This document shows positions 35,187 through 44,559 of a stretch of DNA of 64,000 nucleotides, one piece after another. The notes beneath the pieces were generated by a model. The model was given only the letters and a program-made list of their open reading frames with translations. It ran no database searches and was not told the DNA's origin. The stretch is from NCBI RefSeq assembly GCF_012516475.1, contig NZ_CP051217.1:2418001-2482000 (forward strand), in the 5' to 3' direction. Source of the stretch: Parasphingorhabdus halotolerans. GTDB lineage: Bacteria; Pseudomonadota; Alphaproteobacteria; Sphingomonadales; Sphingomonadaceae. The stretch's first letter is position 1, and each line of letters opens with the position of its first letter. Both the position numbers and the translations under genes were made by a program.

Positions 35187-36398
35187 ATGACCAAACCAAG
35201 CGCAGCCGAACTGAAAGACTATGCGGCACAGGCCGATGCCTGGTTTAAGGAAAACACCGTCCGTGATCCGGGTTTTATGTTGCCGCTGACGTTCATGGAA
35301 GTGTCGACCGACCAGCAGTTTGATTTTCTGCAGGACTGGCAGCGGAAGGTTTATGAAGCGGGTTATCTGGGTGCAAGCTGGCCGAAAGAATATGGCGGCG
35401 GCGGGCTGCATGACGACTACCAGCGCGCGGCGACCCGGGCGATGAAAAAATATGATGCGCCGATCATGATCAACGCGATTGGCAATGGTTGGGCAGGGCC
35501 GCTGATCCTTGATCTGGGCACCGAGGAACAGAAGCAAAAATTTATCAAACCGATGCTGAGCGCCGAAGATATCTGGTGTCAGGGTTTTTCGGAACCTGAG
35601 CATGGCAGTGATCTTGGCAATGCGCAGCTGAAAGCCGTTCGTGATGGCGACGATTACGTCCTCAATGGCTCCAAAATCTGGACGTCTCTCGGCGATCGCG
35701 CAAAATATATGATTTTGCTCGCGCGTACAGATTTTGATGCGCCAAATAAATATGCGGGACTGAGCTTCTTCCTTAATCCGATGAATGTGGAGGGGATCAC
35801 CACGACCAAGATCAAGAAAATGACTGGCGAATATGGCTTTGTACAATGTTTCTTCACCGATGCCCGCGTGTCTGCCGATTGCCTTTTCGGCGGCGAGGGC
35901 AATGGCTGGTCGATGGCGATGAAGACACTGGAATACGAACGTGGCGCGAAGGTCAAACCGGTCGGCGGTTATTTTGTCAAAGAGCTCGATGTGATGCAGA
36001 TTGTCGAGCTGGCGAAAAACTCGACACGCGGCGGCAAGCCGTTGCTTGATGATCCGGTGATGCGCGACAAGATGACGCAGTTCATGATCGATATTCAGGC
36101 GCTCAATCTGAACAACACCCGCCGCCGGATGCCGCAGCTGATGCAGGATCGGCCCATGGGATTGCCGCTAATGAACAAGCTGGCGCGCACGGATTTGATC
36201 CAGCGCCTGACCGAGTTTTCGCTGGAGTTCCAAGGCTCAAAAGCAGGTTATTATGTGGGCGATGAGAATGCGGTTGATGACGGCTATTGGCATCGTAGTT
36301 ACTTGAACAGTTTTTCCTCCACCATTGGCGGCGGGACTTCACAAATCCAGCGTAATATCATTGCCGAGCATGCGCTTGGTTTGCCGAAAACACGCTGA
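35187..36398 (+). CDS. Acyl-CoA dehydrogenase, catalytic-type subunit of a pair
   Basis: 403 residues. The FAD- and substrate-binding strings WCQGFSEPEHGSDLGNAQLK, SKIWTSLGDRAKYMI and the C-terminal GGGTSQIQRNIIAEHALGLP are intact, giving a complete acyl-CoA dehydrogenase. It is followed after 15 bases by another, shorter dehydrogenase gene. Such adjacent pairs form alpha2-beta2 heterotetramers in actinobacterial steroid degradation, where bulky CoA esters are oxidised. Pairing here is inferred from gene order and motifs. Confidence 0.92.
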   Translation: MTKPSAAELKDYAAQADAWFKENTVRDPGFMLPLTFMEVSTDQQFDFLQDWQRKVYEAGYLGASWPKEYGGGGLHDDYQRAATRAMKKYDAPIMINAIGNGWAGPLILDLGTEEQKQKFIKPMLSAEDIWCQGFSEPEHGSDLGNAQLKAVRDGDDYVLNGSKIWTSLGDRAKYMILLARTDFDAPNKYAGLSFFLNPMNVEGITTTKIKKMTGEYGFVQCFFTDARVSADCLFGGEGNGWSMAMKTLEYERGAKVKPVGGYFVKELDVMQIVELAKNSTRGGKPLLDDPVMRDKMTQFMIDIQALNLNNTRRRMPQLMQDRPMGLPLMNKLARTDLIQRLTEFSLEFQGSKAGYYVGDENAVDDGYWHRSYLNSFSSTIGGGTSQIQRNIIAEHALGLPKTR

Positions 36399-36413
36399 TC
36401 AAGGGTAAGTAAG

Positions 36414-37538
36414 ATGGATAATTTAGGCACACTCGGCACGACCGAAGAGCAGATCGAACTGATGGACGTGGCGACCAATTTTTGCCGCGACAAGAGTCCC
36501 ATTGAAAAAGTGCGCGGACTGATCGGTGACGAGCTGGGTTATGATCCGGATATCTGGAAAGAAATTGGCAAACTCGGCTGGCTCGCGATAGCTATTCCCG
36601 AAGCCTATGATGGCGTCGGTCTGTCGATGGCAGAGGTTGTGCCGATTGCCGAGCAGATGGGGCGGCGTCTAATGAATACGCCGTTCGGTTCGACAACCTT
36701 GGCAGCGCAGGTCTTGCTTGCGGGTGGAAGTGCGGGCCAACAAGCGGCCTGGCTGCCGAAAATTGCTGCAGGAGCCGCGGCAACAATGGCGCTCCAGGAA
36801 GATAATGGCGATTGGGATTTGGCCAATATCGCGGCTAGCGGGGTTATAAGCGGCGACACCGTCACCTTGTCCGGCAAGAAGCAGTTTGTGCTCTGGGCGG
36901 ATAGTGCCGAGCTAATCATAGCGAGCATCAAGATTGATGGCGAGCTGCGTTTCGCTTTGATTGAACGCAACGTCATAGTTGACAGCGCACTGCGCCGGGA
37001 GTCGGTGATTGACGAAACCGTGCGCAGTTTTGAGTTAACGCTGGACGGTCTGACAATCTCGACCGATGCACTGTTCGATGCGTCTCGAACCCGCGAGACA
37101 CTGGAGCGGATCGAGCTCGCCGCCAGCCTGATTCATTCCGCCGAGATGACCGGCGGGACGCAAGCGGTCATCGATTATACCATCGAATATCTCACCACCC
37201 GCAAACAATTTGATAAAATCATCGGAAGCTTTCAGGCGGTCAAACATCCGACTGTCGATAATTATGTCGATTATGAAAAAGCCCGCACGCATCTTTACAG
37301 CGCAGCGCATTGCTGGGGCGACCAGGGGCGCGGCGAAGTTGCGGTCCATATGGCAGCATCAAGCGCACATAGTGTCTATTCCCATGCCGCAGACCGTTCG
37401 ATCCAGTTTCATGGCGCATTTGGTTTTACGCATGATTGCGATGCGCAATTGTACAGACGTCAGGCAATTTTCAAAGGTGCCCTGATCGGCGATGCAGCAT
37501 GGCACCGGGCAAAGCTGGCTGATTTGCTGTTTGATTAA
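36414..37538 (+). CDS. Acyl-CoA dehydrogenase-like partner subunit
   Basis: 374 residues. It has the acyl-CoA dehydrogenase fold: IAIPEAYDGVGLSMAEVVPI and the C-terminal VDYEKARTHLYSAAHCWGDQ, SIQFHGAFGFTHDCDAQLYR. The substrate-binding middle (normally WxxTEPxxGSD) is replaced by ATMALQEDNGDWDLANIAAS, and the RGGTxE/QIQRN segment at the end is missing, so part of the FAD site must come from the neighbouring subunit. This fits a beta subunit of a heteromeric enzyme with the gene upstream. Confidence 0.88.
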   Translation: MDNLGTLGTTEEQIELMDVATNFCRDKSPIEKVRGLIGDELGYDPDIWKEIGKLGWLAIAIPEAYDGVGLSMAEVVPIAEQMGRRLMNTPFGSTTLAAQVLLAGGSAGQQAAWLPKIAAGAAATMALQEDNGDWDLANIAASGVISGDTVTLSGKKQFVLWADSAELIIASIKIDGELRFALIERNVIVDSALRRESVIDETVRSFELTLDGLTISTDALFDASRTRETLERIELAASLIHSAEMTGGTQAVIDYTIEYLTTRKQFDKIIGSFQAVKHPTVDNYVDYEKARTHLYSAAHCWGDQGRGEVAVHMAASSAHSVYSHAADRSIQFHGAFGFTHDCDAQLYRRQAIFKGALIGDAAWHRAKLADLLFD

Positions 37539-37556
37539 ATTTGAGAGGAAAAGAAT

Positions 37557-38318
37557 ATGACCGAAGAAGTACTCACCGATATTCAGGATGGTTTCATTAT
37601 CGTCACGATCAACCGGCCCGAGGCCAAAAACGCGATGACCAAGGAGGCGGCCGAAGGCATCCGCGCGGCGATGGAACAGCTTGATAATGATAACAGCCTC
37701 AACGCCGGGATCATTACCGGCGCGGGCGGGACTTTCTGTTCCGGCATGGATTTGAAAGGGTTTTTGAAAGGTGAATTACCATCGGTCAAAGGTTACGGCT
37801 TTGGCGGGATCACCGAGAAAGGCCCGGAAAAGCCATTGATTGCCGCAGTTGAGGGATATGCCCTTGCCGGCGGTTTGGAACTGGCTCTGGCGTGCGATCT
37901 TTGCGTCGCGAATGACAAAGCGAAATTCGGTATTCCCGAGGTGAAACGCAGTCTGGTCGCAGCGGCTGGCGGCGTTATCAAACTGCAACAGCTGGTCGGC
38001 AAGCGTATCGCGATGGAATGGGCGCTCACCGGCGATTTCTTCTCTGCCCAGCGCGCCTATGAAGTAGGCTTTGTCAACCGTGTAACCGAAGGCGCAGCAC
38101 TCGATGCAGCGATTGAACTGGCCGCGACCGTCGCTGCCAATGGCCCGCTAGCGCTCAAAGCGACCAAGAAAATGATCAATCAAAGCTATGACTGGACAGA
38201 GGAAGAGGCTTGGAAAAGGCAGGTCGAAATCACTGGAGCGGTATTTGCATCGCAGGACGCTCAGGAAGGTTCGCGCGCCTTTGCAGAAAAACGCAAACCA
38301 AATTGGCAAGGTAAGTAA
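37557..38318 (+). CDS. Enoyl-CoA hydratase (crotonase) family protein
   Basis: 253 residues, typical length. The first oxyanion loop is TGAGGTFCSGMDLKGFLKGE; the second AVEGYALAGGLELALACDLC. The IPEVKRSLVAAAGGVIKLQQ segment contains the glutamate near the usual catalytic position (PEVKR). It hydrates or rearranges an enoyl-CoA. It lies 18 bases after the dehydrogenase pair and belongs to the same operon. Confidence 0.92.
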   Translation: MTEEVLTDIQDGFIIVTINRPEAKNAMTKEAAEGIRAAMEQLDNDNSLNAGIITGAGGTFCSGMDLKGFLKGELPSVKGYGFGGITEKGPEKPLIAAVEGYALAGGLELALACDLCVANDKAKFGIPEVKRSLVAAAGGVIKLQQLVGKRIAMEWALTGDFFSAQRAYEVGFVNRVTEGAALDAAIELAATVAANGPLALKATKKMINQSYDWTEEEAWKRQVEITGAVFASQDAQEGSRAFAEKRKPNWQGK

Positions 38319-38327
38319 ACACTCCAT

Positions 38328-39314
38328 ATGGATGAAAAACAAACAAGCGCCAGCACGGATATCGTTGATATCTGGGCCGGCGGACAGGACCTGCCCGACT
38401 GGTTCATCACGGCGATGGATGTGCCGCGCGAAGAGGCGTATATCGAAGTAGATGGCGTGAAAGTCCACTATTTCCGCTGGGGCAAGCGCGGAAATCCGCC
38501 GTTGCTGCTGACCCATGGTTTCCTCGCTCATGCGCGTTGCTTTGCCTTTGTCGCGCCGTTTCTGGCCGGGGAATATGATGTGATCGCCTATGACCTTGCC
38601 GGCATGGGAGAGAGCGAAATGATCCCCGATTGCGACGGTGAAAAGCGCGCGCAAGGGATGGTGTTGCTGGCAGAGGCGCTGGGCCTCTTCTCAGGCCCGG
38701 TAAAGCCCAGGATTATCGCCCACAGTTTTGGTTCAGGTGTTGCCTTGACGGCTATGGAACAAGCGGGTGAGCGCTTTGGCGGGCTGATCATTTGCGATCT
38801 TATGATCATGCGACCGGAAAAACTGATGGAGCATTTTCAGCGCGGCGGCGGTCCTCCCGGTTCCGGTAAGGCTAACCGGCCAACCAATATCTATCCCGAT
38901 TATGAAACCGCGCGTGGCCGGTTCATTCTCTCGCCGCCGCAAGACGCGCAAGCACCTTTCCTGCTCGAATATATGGCCTATCACTCAATGCGACAGGTTG
39001 CCAGTGAAGAGGGTGACGGCTGGACATGGAAATTCGATCCGCAAGTATTTGCTCGCAGCGAGAATGATCAGGCGAAATGGTTAAAAGCGGCCCAACGTAT
39101 CGCTGATTTGCAGCACCGGCAGGCCATTATCTATGGGGAAAAGAGCAAGTTGTTTGATGCCGACAGCGCCGCCTATATCCGCGAGCTGGGCGGAGAACAT
39201 ATCCCGATGATCGCGGTGCCGGAGGCCGAGCATCACCTGATGCTTGATCAACCTCTGGCATTGGTGGCAGCGCTGCGATCAGTGCTGGCGGTTTGGGCAT
39301 CGAACGACAGCTAG
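38328..39314 (+). CDS. Alpha/beta hydrolase
   Basis: 328 residues. The fold is shown by PLLLTHGFLAHARCFAFVAP (HG oxyanion), the nucleophile elbow IIAHSFGSGVALT (HSFGS), the acid region AIIYGEKSKLFDADSAAYIR, and a late histidine in EAEHHLMLDQP. It could open a ring or cleave a thioester or ester during degradation of the cluster's substrate. The start is 9 bases after the crotonase stop, so it is the last gene of this operon. Confidence 0.88.
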   Translation: MDEKQTSASTDIVDIWAGGQDLPDWFITAMDVPREEAYIEVDGVKVHYFRWGKRGNPPLLLTHGFLAHARCFAFVAPFLAGEYDVIAYDLAGMGESEMIPDCDGEKRAQGMVLLAEALGLFSGPVKPRIIAHSFGSGVALTAMEQAGERFGGLIICDLMIMRPEKLMEHFQRGGGPPGSGKANRPTNIYPDYETARGRFILSPPQDAQAPFLLEYMAYHSMRQVASEEGDGWTWKFDPQVFARSENDQAKWLKAAQRIADLQHRQAIIYGEKSKLFDADSAAYIRELGGEHIPMIAVPEAEHHLMLDQPLALVAALRSVLAVWASNDS

Positions 39315-39346
39315 GCCGCTTAAACCGCTAATATCACCCTATGATA

Positions 39347-39514
39347 TCAGAACCTGGCGCGGCACTTCACGTCCATCGCTTTTCTGTAGTTACGGCTTCT
39401 GCTGCTTCTGTCTTTGTCGACCTTCAGATATTTCATCATGCCGTCATACACGGCTTCTGTTCCATTTTTCTCGTCATCGGCGGTCATGGTCTTGATGCGC
39501 GAATAAAGCCCCAT
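39347..39514 (-). CDS. Small hypothetical protein (55 aa)
   Basis: A short frame starting MGLYSRIKTMTADDEKNGTE and ending DVKCRARF, 12 bases downstream of the metallophosphoesterase gene on the same strand. It has protein-like composition (acidic then basic), but no clear ribosome binding site, and no family is recognised. An internal start at 39487 is possible. Confidence 0.35.
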   Translation of the reverse strand: MGLYSRIKTMTADDEKNGTEAVYDGMMKYLKVDKDRSSRSRNYRKAMDVKCRARF

Positions 39515-39526
39515 CTTTGCAGTGTC

Positions 39527-40843
39527 TCAGGATGTGCACAGATAATTCTCGGCAAACGCAAATTGATTATAGGTTTCTTGACCATTCAGGTCGTTGTACT
39601 TCCAGTTAATCTCGCTTGTGTCTGATGGCCGGGTCGCAAAATAGGTTGTGTTGCCGGTCCATTCATAATCATCGCCATAAGAGAATATTTTTAGCGCCGG
39701 ATTGCTGCCATGGTCGGTAACGATCGAGGATGCCGATACACCCAGTTCCGTGAAAGCTTGCTGGGCGCTGCAATCATGCATGCGCTGGATGCCATTGAGA
39801 TGCGTATGTCCGGTCACCATCCCGACAATTTCCGACTGGTGATGGGCCACGATTTGGAGGAAAACATCCTGAATCCACTGGCCCTTATATTGCCGAAGCG
39901 GGTTTTTGCCGGTCGCTAGATAGTTCAGGCTGTAATGCCAATTATCGCTGCCGCCTAAGCCGTCATAACCGGGCGGAATATGCATCGCGAGTATGACCTT
40001 TTCTTTCTTGCTTGCTGCGTCCGCCAACTGCGCGGACAGCCATTCCAGTTGATTATCGGAGTCTGATTGTTGGCGCGTGCGATAATTGCTCTGGTTGCAG
40101 CCAAATCTTGGCCCAACATAATGTTTGTTGAATATGACGGTGTTTAGCGCGATCACCCGTAAAGCGGGCGCGCCGGTTCCCGCAGCCGGTTTACCGAGCG
40201 GATAAACCGAATAATATCCATTGGCTGCATCCCGGCTGATGATATTGGCGTTGCCGCCAGCCACCGGCCAGTTATTTGGGTTTGCTGCGGAATCGAAGGG
40301 ATCCTCGCTATTAAAAGTGAAGGCACAATAGTCATCATCGTCGGAATCGTTATTCCCCGGCAGATACAGCAACGGTTTTCCGGTTTTGCTCGATATATTT
40401 TCAAGCCCGTCTAGTACCTGTCCAAATTCGCTTTTTCGGTTGCTATCACTCTCGTTATGCGCGGACAGATCCCCGGTATAAATGATGAATTCGGCGCTGT
40501 TCTGGTTTACCAGATTAATCGCTTCGTTCTGCGCGCTGGTCCATAGAGCATCATCGGTTTCGCATTGGTATTGGCAATACCATTTCCCCGATGCTTGCGA
40601 TTTATCCAACCCGAGATGGACATCGGACAGCAGCATGAATGCGCCTTGTGGAGACGGGGCTGCAACGGTTGAAACGGCGACAACTTCTTCCTCCGGCTCG
40701 ACGACAAGCTCAGACGCTTTGTCCGTTTCGGAGCAACCGGCAGCCATGCAGGCCAATAATATCGCAGCGCAGGCGCCGCGAAAGCCAACCAATTTGCGGT
40801 TTTCGCCGACCCGTTTTTCCGCTGATAGATATTGCCCGACCAT
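39527..40843 (-). CDS. Calcineurin-like metallophosphoesterase lipoprotein
   Basis: 438 residues. A hydrophobic segment ends in the lipobox MAAGC (AILLACMAAGC, cysteine about 37), so the enzyme is anchored in the periplasm. The five metallophosphoesterase motifs are in order: LLSDVHLG (DxH), YTGDLSAH (GDxxxH), PGNNDSD (GN), AMHIPPGYD (H) and VTGHTHLN (GHTH). The extra cysteines and the layout recall acid sphingomyelinase-like phosphodiesterases. Substrate unknown. It is convergent with the cluster operon, and downstream lies only the small 55-aa frame. Confidence 0.88.
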   Translation of the reverse strand: MVGQYLSAEKRVGENRKLVGFRGACAAILLACMAAGCSETDKASELVVEPEEEVVAVSTVAAPSPQGAFMLLSDVHLGLDKSQASGKWYCQYQCETDDALWTSAQNEAINLVNQNSAEFIIYTGDLSAHNESDSNRKSEFGQVLDGLENISSKTGKPLLYLPGNNDSDDDDYCAFTFNSEDPFDSAANPNNWPVAGGNANIISRDAANGYYSVYPLGKPAAGTGAPALRVIALNTVIFNKHYVGPRFGCNQSNYRTRQQSDSDNQLEWLSAQLADAASKKEKVILAMHIPPGYDGLGGSDNWHYSLNYLATGKNPLRQYKGQWIQDVFLQIVAHHQSEIVGMVTGHTHLNGIQRMHDCSAQQAFTELGVSASSIVTDHGSNPALKIFSYGDDYEWTGNTTYFATRPSDTSEINWKYNDLNGQETYNQFAFAENYLCTS

Positions 40844-41005
40844 AATAGTCCTTCCCCTGTTTATCTAAAACGCGAACAACACTATTTGACCCGGAATTAG
40901 GCTAACCCATGCGCGCTGGGATGGCAAATTTGCTGTGCTGACGCGTCGTCCAGTGCTAGTTTTGTCGCGGTTGAGAACGGCGCAATTGATTTTTTGGGAT
41001 AGCTT

Positions 41006-41947
41006 ATGGTGAACAAGACGAAGCGCGTGAGCGTTATACAGGCGGGATCAGACCCATTTGATACGCCCGCTACAATCGACAAATTTGCAGATTGGCTCGC
41101 CGGGGCCAAGGCGGCAGGCAGTGAGCTTGCGGTCTTCCCGGAGGCTTTCATTGGCGGCTATCCCAAGGGCGTTGATTTCGGCGTGCGCGTCGGGTCCCGC
41201 GATGCGGCGGGGCGGGAATTATTCCGGCTCTATTCGGATAATGCGGTGGAATTGGGTACACCCGAATTTGACGCCTTGAGTGAAGCGGTCGTAGCTAGCG
41301 GGATCGCGGTGATTGTCGGCGTGATCGAACGCAAAGGTGCCACACTCTATTGTTCCACTTTCGCTTTTGAAAAGGACGGATCGCTGCTCGGTGTCCACCG
41401 CAAGCTGGTCCCCACCGCGATGGAACGGCTGATCTGGGGACAGGGCGATGGCAGCGATCTGCCCATTATGGAAAGCTCCGCCGGGCGGCTGGTCAGCGCG
41501 ATCTGCTGGGAAAATTACATGCCGCTGCTCCGGAGTTTCTATTACGATTCCAATCCCGATTTCTACTGCGTGTCCACTGTCGATGACCGTCCGGTCTGGT
41601 TGCCGACCATGCAAATGATCGCGCTGGAAAGTCGTTCATTCGTTTTGTCGGCGTGCCAATATCTGGAGCGCGGTATGATTGGGCTGGGCGATGACCAGTT
41701 TGATGCAGTGCAGGGGAACAGGGCCGATACGGTTTTGATCAACGGCGGTAGCTGCATCATTGCACCAGATGGAGAGGTTCTAGCTGGGCCAGTTTTTGGC
41801 GAGGAAGCGATCCTGACCGCCGAGGTTGATCTGAACGACCGGATGCGCGGCAAGTTTGATATGGATGTCGCCGGGCATTATGCGCGGCCTGATGTTTTTG
41901 AGTTGAAGGCGAATATAGGCGAGCAGATGAATGTGCGGGAGGAGTAA
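41006..41947 (+). CDS. Nitrilase
   Basis: 313 residues, slightly shorter than typical nitrilases. The catalytic triad is Glu46 (FPEAFIGGYPKG), Lys133 (HRKLVPTAMERLIWGQGDGS) and Cys167 (SAICWENYMPLLR). CWEN and HRKLxPTxxERxxWGxGDGS are specific to true nitrilases, not amidases. It converts a nitrile to the acid and ammonia. A weak ribosome binding site (GGGATAG) precedes the start. It stands between a divergent metallophosphoesterase gene and the fusion hydrolase. Confidence 0.93.
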   Translation: MVNKTKRVSVIQAGSDPFDTPATIDKFADWLAGAKAAGSELAVFPEAFIGGYPKGVDFGVRVGSRDAAGRELFRLYSDNAVELGTPEFDALSEAVVASGIAVIVGVIERKGATLYCSTFAFEKDGSLLGVHRKLVPTAMERLIWGQGDGSDLPIMESSAGRLVSAICWENYMPLLRSFYYDSNPDFYCVSTVDDRPVWLPTMQMIALESRSFVLSACQYLERGMIGLGDDQFDAVQGNRADTVLINGGSCIIAPDGEVLAGPVFGEEAILTAEVDLNDRMRGKFDMDVAGHYARPDVFELKANIGEQMNVREE

Positions 41948-42028
41948 ATTAAAAGACGCTTATCGGTTGCAAAACCAACTGTTTTAAGTCAGTAATACAG
42001 CAATCTGAAACTAGAGCCCGGATTTGAT

Positions 42029-43774
42029 ATGCGCCCGTTCTTCTGTCTTTTTTTTCTGATCTTGACCAGTTGCGCACAGCAAATTGCGGCGCAAGACCCT
42101 GTATCTGATCCCTATGCGGTTCTCCGGCAAGCTTATGCCGAGCGCGATGCTGAAAGGGCAGCAGCGGCCTATGTGCCTGACGCTACCCTGACGTATGACT
42201 ATGGTGATCCCATTGAAAAATATGAAGGCTCTGCCGCAATTGCGCGGTCATTCGATGATCTTTTCAAGCGCGTGGATCCTGAGCTGAAGCTTGATCTGAA
42301 TTTCCGGACAGCAAACAGCAAGACAGCCAAAGGACGCATCGAAGAAAATGGCGTCTACCGGCTCAGATTTGGCGATGCAGAGACCAGTTTTGGGACATTC
42401 AAAGTCGTGAGAGAAGCAACAGGCCAAGGCCGGTTTATCAGCGACTTCGGCACCAGCGCTACAGTTGATGATTTCGAATCCCTGCCCGGCCCCGTTCGTC
42501 TCGATCAGGAAAATGAAGAGCTTGATTCAGCCTATTATGGCACTTTGACCGGCCGCTACAAACTCGACGACCAGTGCGATCTCATCATTACCCATTCGAT
42601 CGTGCGGATGTTCGCCCGCAACAGTTGCACGAATGACTGGCAAGGTCTGAACCGGAAATCGGGGCGCATCTGGACCGGTGGTGACAGGGTATTGTCCGAC
42701 AAGGAACTGGTGGCCTATGAATTTTTCAAAGAAGCCGAGGGCGCTGATGTTATTCGCATCCGCAAGGATAACAAAATAACTATTGCCAAAAAACAGCCAA
42801 ATTACACACGTGAAGCGGTATCCTTCCAAAGCAGGGACGGATTGACTTTGGCCGGAGACTTGTATCGCCCAGCCAACCCCAATGGTCTGGCGATGGTGCT
42901 GGTCCACGGGTCTGGGCCCCAGGACCGCAATGGCTATGCTTCGATTATGGCGGTCACGGCGGAAGCATTGGCGCAACGCGGTCACATTGTGCTGACCTAT
43001 GACAAGCGCGGTGTCGAAAAATCGCAAGGGGACTGGTCGAAAATGGGCTTTGCCGATCTGGCATCCGATGCGATCTCCGCAATGGACTGGCTCGCAATGC
43101 AGCAGGATGTTGGCTCCAATATCGGATTTGCCGGTTCCAGTCAGGCCGGTTGGGTGGTCGCCAAGGCGATAGAACAGGGCGCAAAACCTGGTCATGTGCA
43201 CCTGCTTGGTGCCGCAGGATCGGCGCTGACCGTGGAGGAACAGAATCTGTATAATACTGAAGTGCGCATGCGTTGCGCGGGAATCGTCGAAGCCGAAATC
43301 AGGATGGCGCTGGACCAGCAGGAAGAATTTTTCAAATATGTCCGGACCCGCAGCAACCCCGAAAAACTTGATGGCCTGACCAAACGTGCAAGCGTCTATC
43401 CCGCGCTGCGGGACTGGCTATTTCCATCGTCCGCAGATGTTGATTTTGATGCCGGCGACTGGTTCACCACTCTTGAGTTGGCGTTTGACCCTATTCCCGT
43501 CTGGCAAGATTATGACGGCCGGGCCGTATTTGTTTTTTCCGAATATGACGATTCAACCCCGACGGCTCTGGCAACCAAAAGACTGGAAAAGCTTCCCGGC
43601 GCAAAGAATGGGAATTTCGAGATTATCAATCTTCCGGGTACCCAGCATATCGGTCTGAAGGCGGACAGCGTCTGCAAGGCGGGTTTGGGCGATGTGTCCG
43701 GTTTCAATGGATTGCTGTTTGAGTCTTTTGATAGATTGGCTAGCCTATCACACCGGAAAGCCCGGCCGGATTAA
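42029..43774 (+). CDS. Secreted fusion of a SnoaL-like domain and an alpha/beta hydrolase
   Basis: 581 residues. The leader CLFFLILTSCAQQ ends in a lipobox-like TSC. Residues about 28-140 look like a SnoaL/NTF2 domain (DPYAVLRQAYAERDAERAAA, FGTFKVVREATGQGRFISDF). Residues about 270-575 form an alpha/beta hydrolase of the prolyl-oligopeptidase/dienelactone type: AMVLVHGSGPQDRNGYAS, YDKRGVEKSQGDW, the nucleophile elbow GFAGSSQAGW, and a late GTQHIGLKAD histidine. Secreted esterase activity is likely. The 3' end overlaps the convergent SDR gene by four bases. Confidence 0.82.
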   Translation: MRPFFCLFFLILTSCAQQIAAQDPVSDPYAVLRQAYAERDAERAAAAYVPDATLTYDYGDPIEKYEGSAAIARSFDDLFKRVDPELKLDLNFRTANSKTAKGRIEENGVYRLRFGDAETSFGTFKVVREATGQGRFISDFGTSATVDDFESLPGPVRLDQENEELDSAYYGTLTGRYKLDDQCDLIITHSIVRMFARNSCTNDWQGLNRKSGRIWTGGDRVLSDKELVAYEFFKEAEGADVIRIRKDNKITIAKKQPNYTREAVSFQSRDGLTLAGDLYRPANPNGLAMVLVHGSGPQDRNGYASIMAVTAEALAQRGHIVLTYDKRGVEKSQGDWSKMGFADLASDAISAMDWLAMQQDVGSNIGFAGSSQAGWVVAKAIEQGAKPGHVHLLGAAGSALTVEEQNLYNTEVRMRCAGIVEAEIRMALDQQEEFFKYVRTRSNPEKLDGLTKRASVYPALRDWLFPSSADVDFDAGDWFTTLELAFDPIPVWQDYDGRAVFVFSEYDDSTPTALATKRLEKLPGAKNGNFEIINLPGTQHIGLKADSVCKAGLGDVSGFNGLLFESFDRLASLSHRKARPD

Positions 43775-44556
43775 GCGTTCTTGATCGTCAATCCGCCATC
43801 CACTGGAATCACCGCTCCGGTCAGAAAACTCGCCGACGGCAGCACGCAGGAGAGCGTCAGATGCGCGACCTCTTCGGGAATGCCATAACGGCGCAACGGG
43901 ACACGGCGCTTGGCGTAGATCGTTTTGTGCTCTTCGGATATAGCATCGGTAATGCCAGTGCGGATCGGGCCGGGGCAGATGCAGTTGACCGTGATGCCTT
44001 CGCGGCCAAGGTCAACCGCCAGACCGCGCGTGAGGCCAATCACGCCGTGTTTCGCGGCGACATAAGGGCTGTTCCCAGGCGTTGCTCCCATGCCCTCGGT
44101 CGAGGCAACATTGACGATGCGTGGATGTTCGGCGTTTCTGAGATGCGGCAATGCGGCACGGATCATCCGCTGGTGCGCGGCGAGCATGACTGCGAGCGTT
44201 GGATCCCAGCTGTCCTCGTAGCTTTCTTCGGCTACATCAGCGGGAATCGCAAAGCCGGCATTATTGACGAGGATATCGATGCCGCCAAAGGCTTGGGCAA
44301 TGTCACCCACGACCGCCTTGATCGCCGCCTGATCGCTGACGTCCAATGCCCAGGCCTTTGCCGAACCCTTATAACCAGCCGCTCCAATCTCCTGTACAAC
44401 GGCATCACATTTGCCCTGATCGAGATCGGTCACCGCGACATGTGCGCCTTCCGATGCAAAGAGATGCGCCGTCGCTCGACCCATGCCGCTGGCCGCGCCG
44501 GTCACTATGGCAACCTTGCCAGCAATGGAGCGGCTAAGCGGTTGATATGGCTCCAT
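43771..44556 (-). CDS. SDR family oxidoreductase
   Basis: 261 residues. Cofactor motif VAIVTGAASGMGRATAHLFA, NNAGFAIP (structural NNAG), and the catalytic SYK in VASTEGMGATPGNSPYVAAK. The end CVLPSASFLTGAVIPVDGGL is standard. It oxidises or reduces a secondary alcohol or 3-hydroxyacyl-CoA. It lies 3 bases after the nitronate monooxygenase-like gene and is therefore cotranscribed with it under the TTAAC-box promoter at 45567. Confidence 0.9.
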   Translation of the reverse strand: MEPYQPLSRSIAGKVAIVTGAASGMGRATAHLFASEGAHVAVTDLDQGKCDAVVQEIGAAGYKGSAKAWALDVSDQAAIKAVVGDIAQAFGGIDILVNNAGFAIPADVAEESYEDSWDPTLAVMLAAHQRMIRAALPHLRNAEHPRIVNVASTEGMGATPGNSPYVAAKHGVIGLTRGLAVDLGREGITVNCICPGPIRTGITDAISEEHKTIYAKRRVPLRRYGIPEEVAHLTLSCVLPSASFLTGAVIPVDGGLTIKNA

Positions 44557-44559
44557 CGA

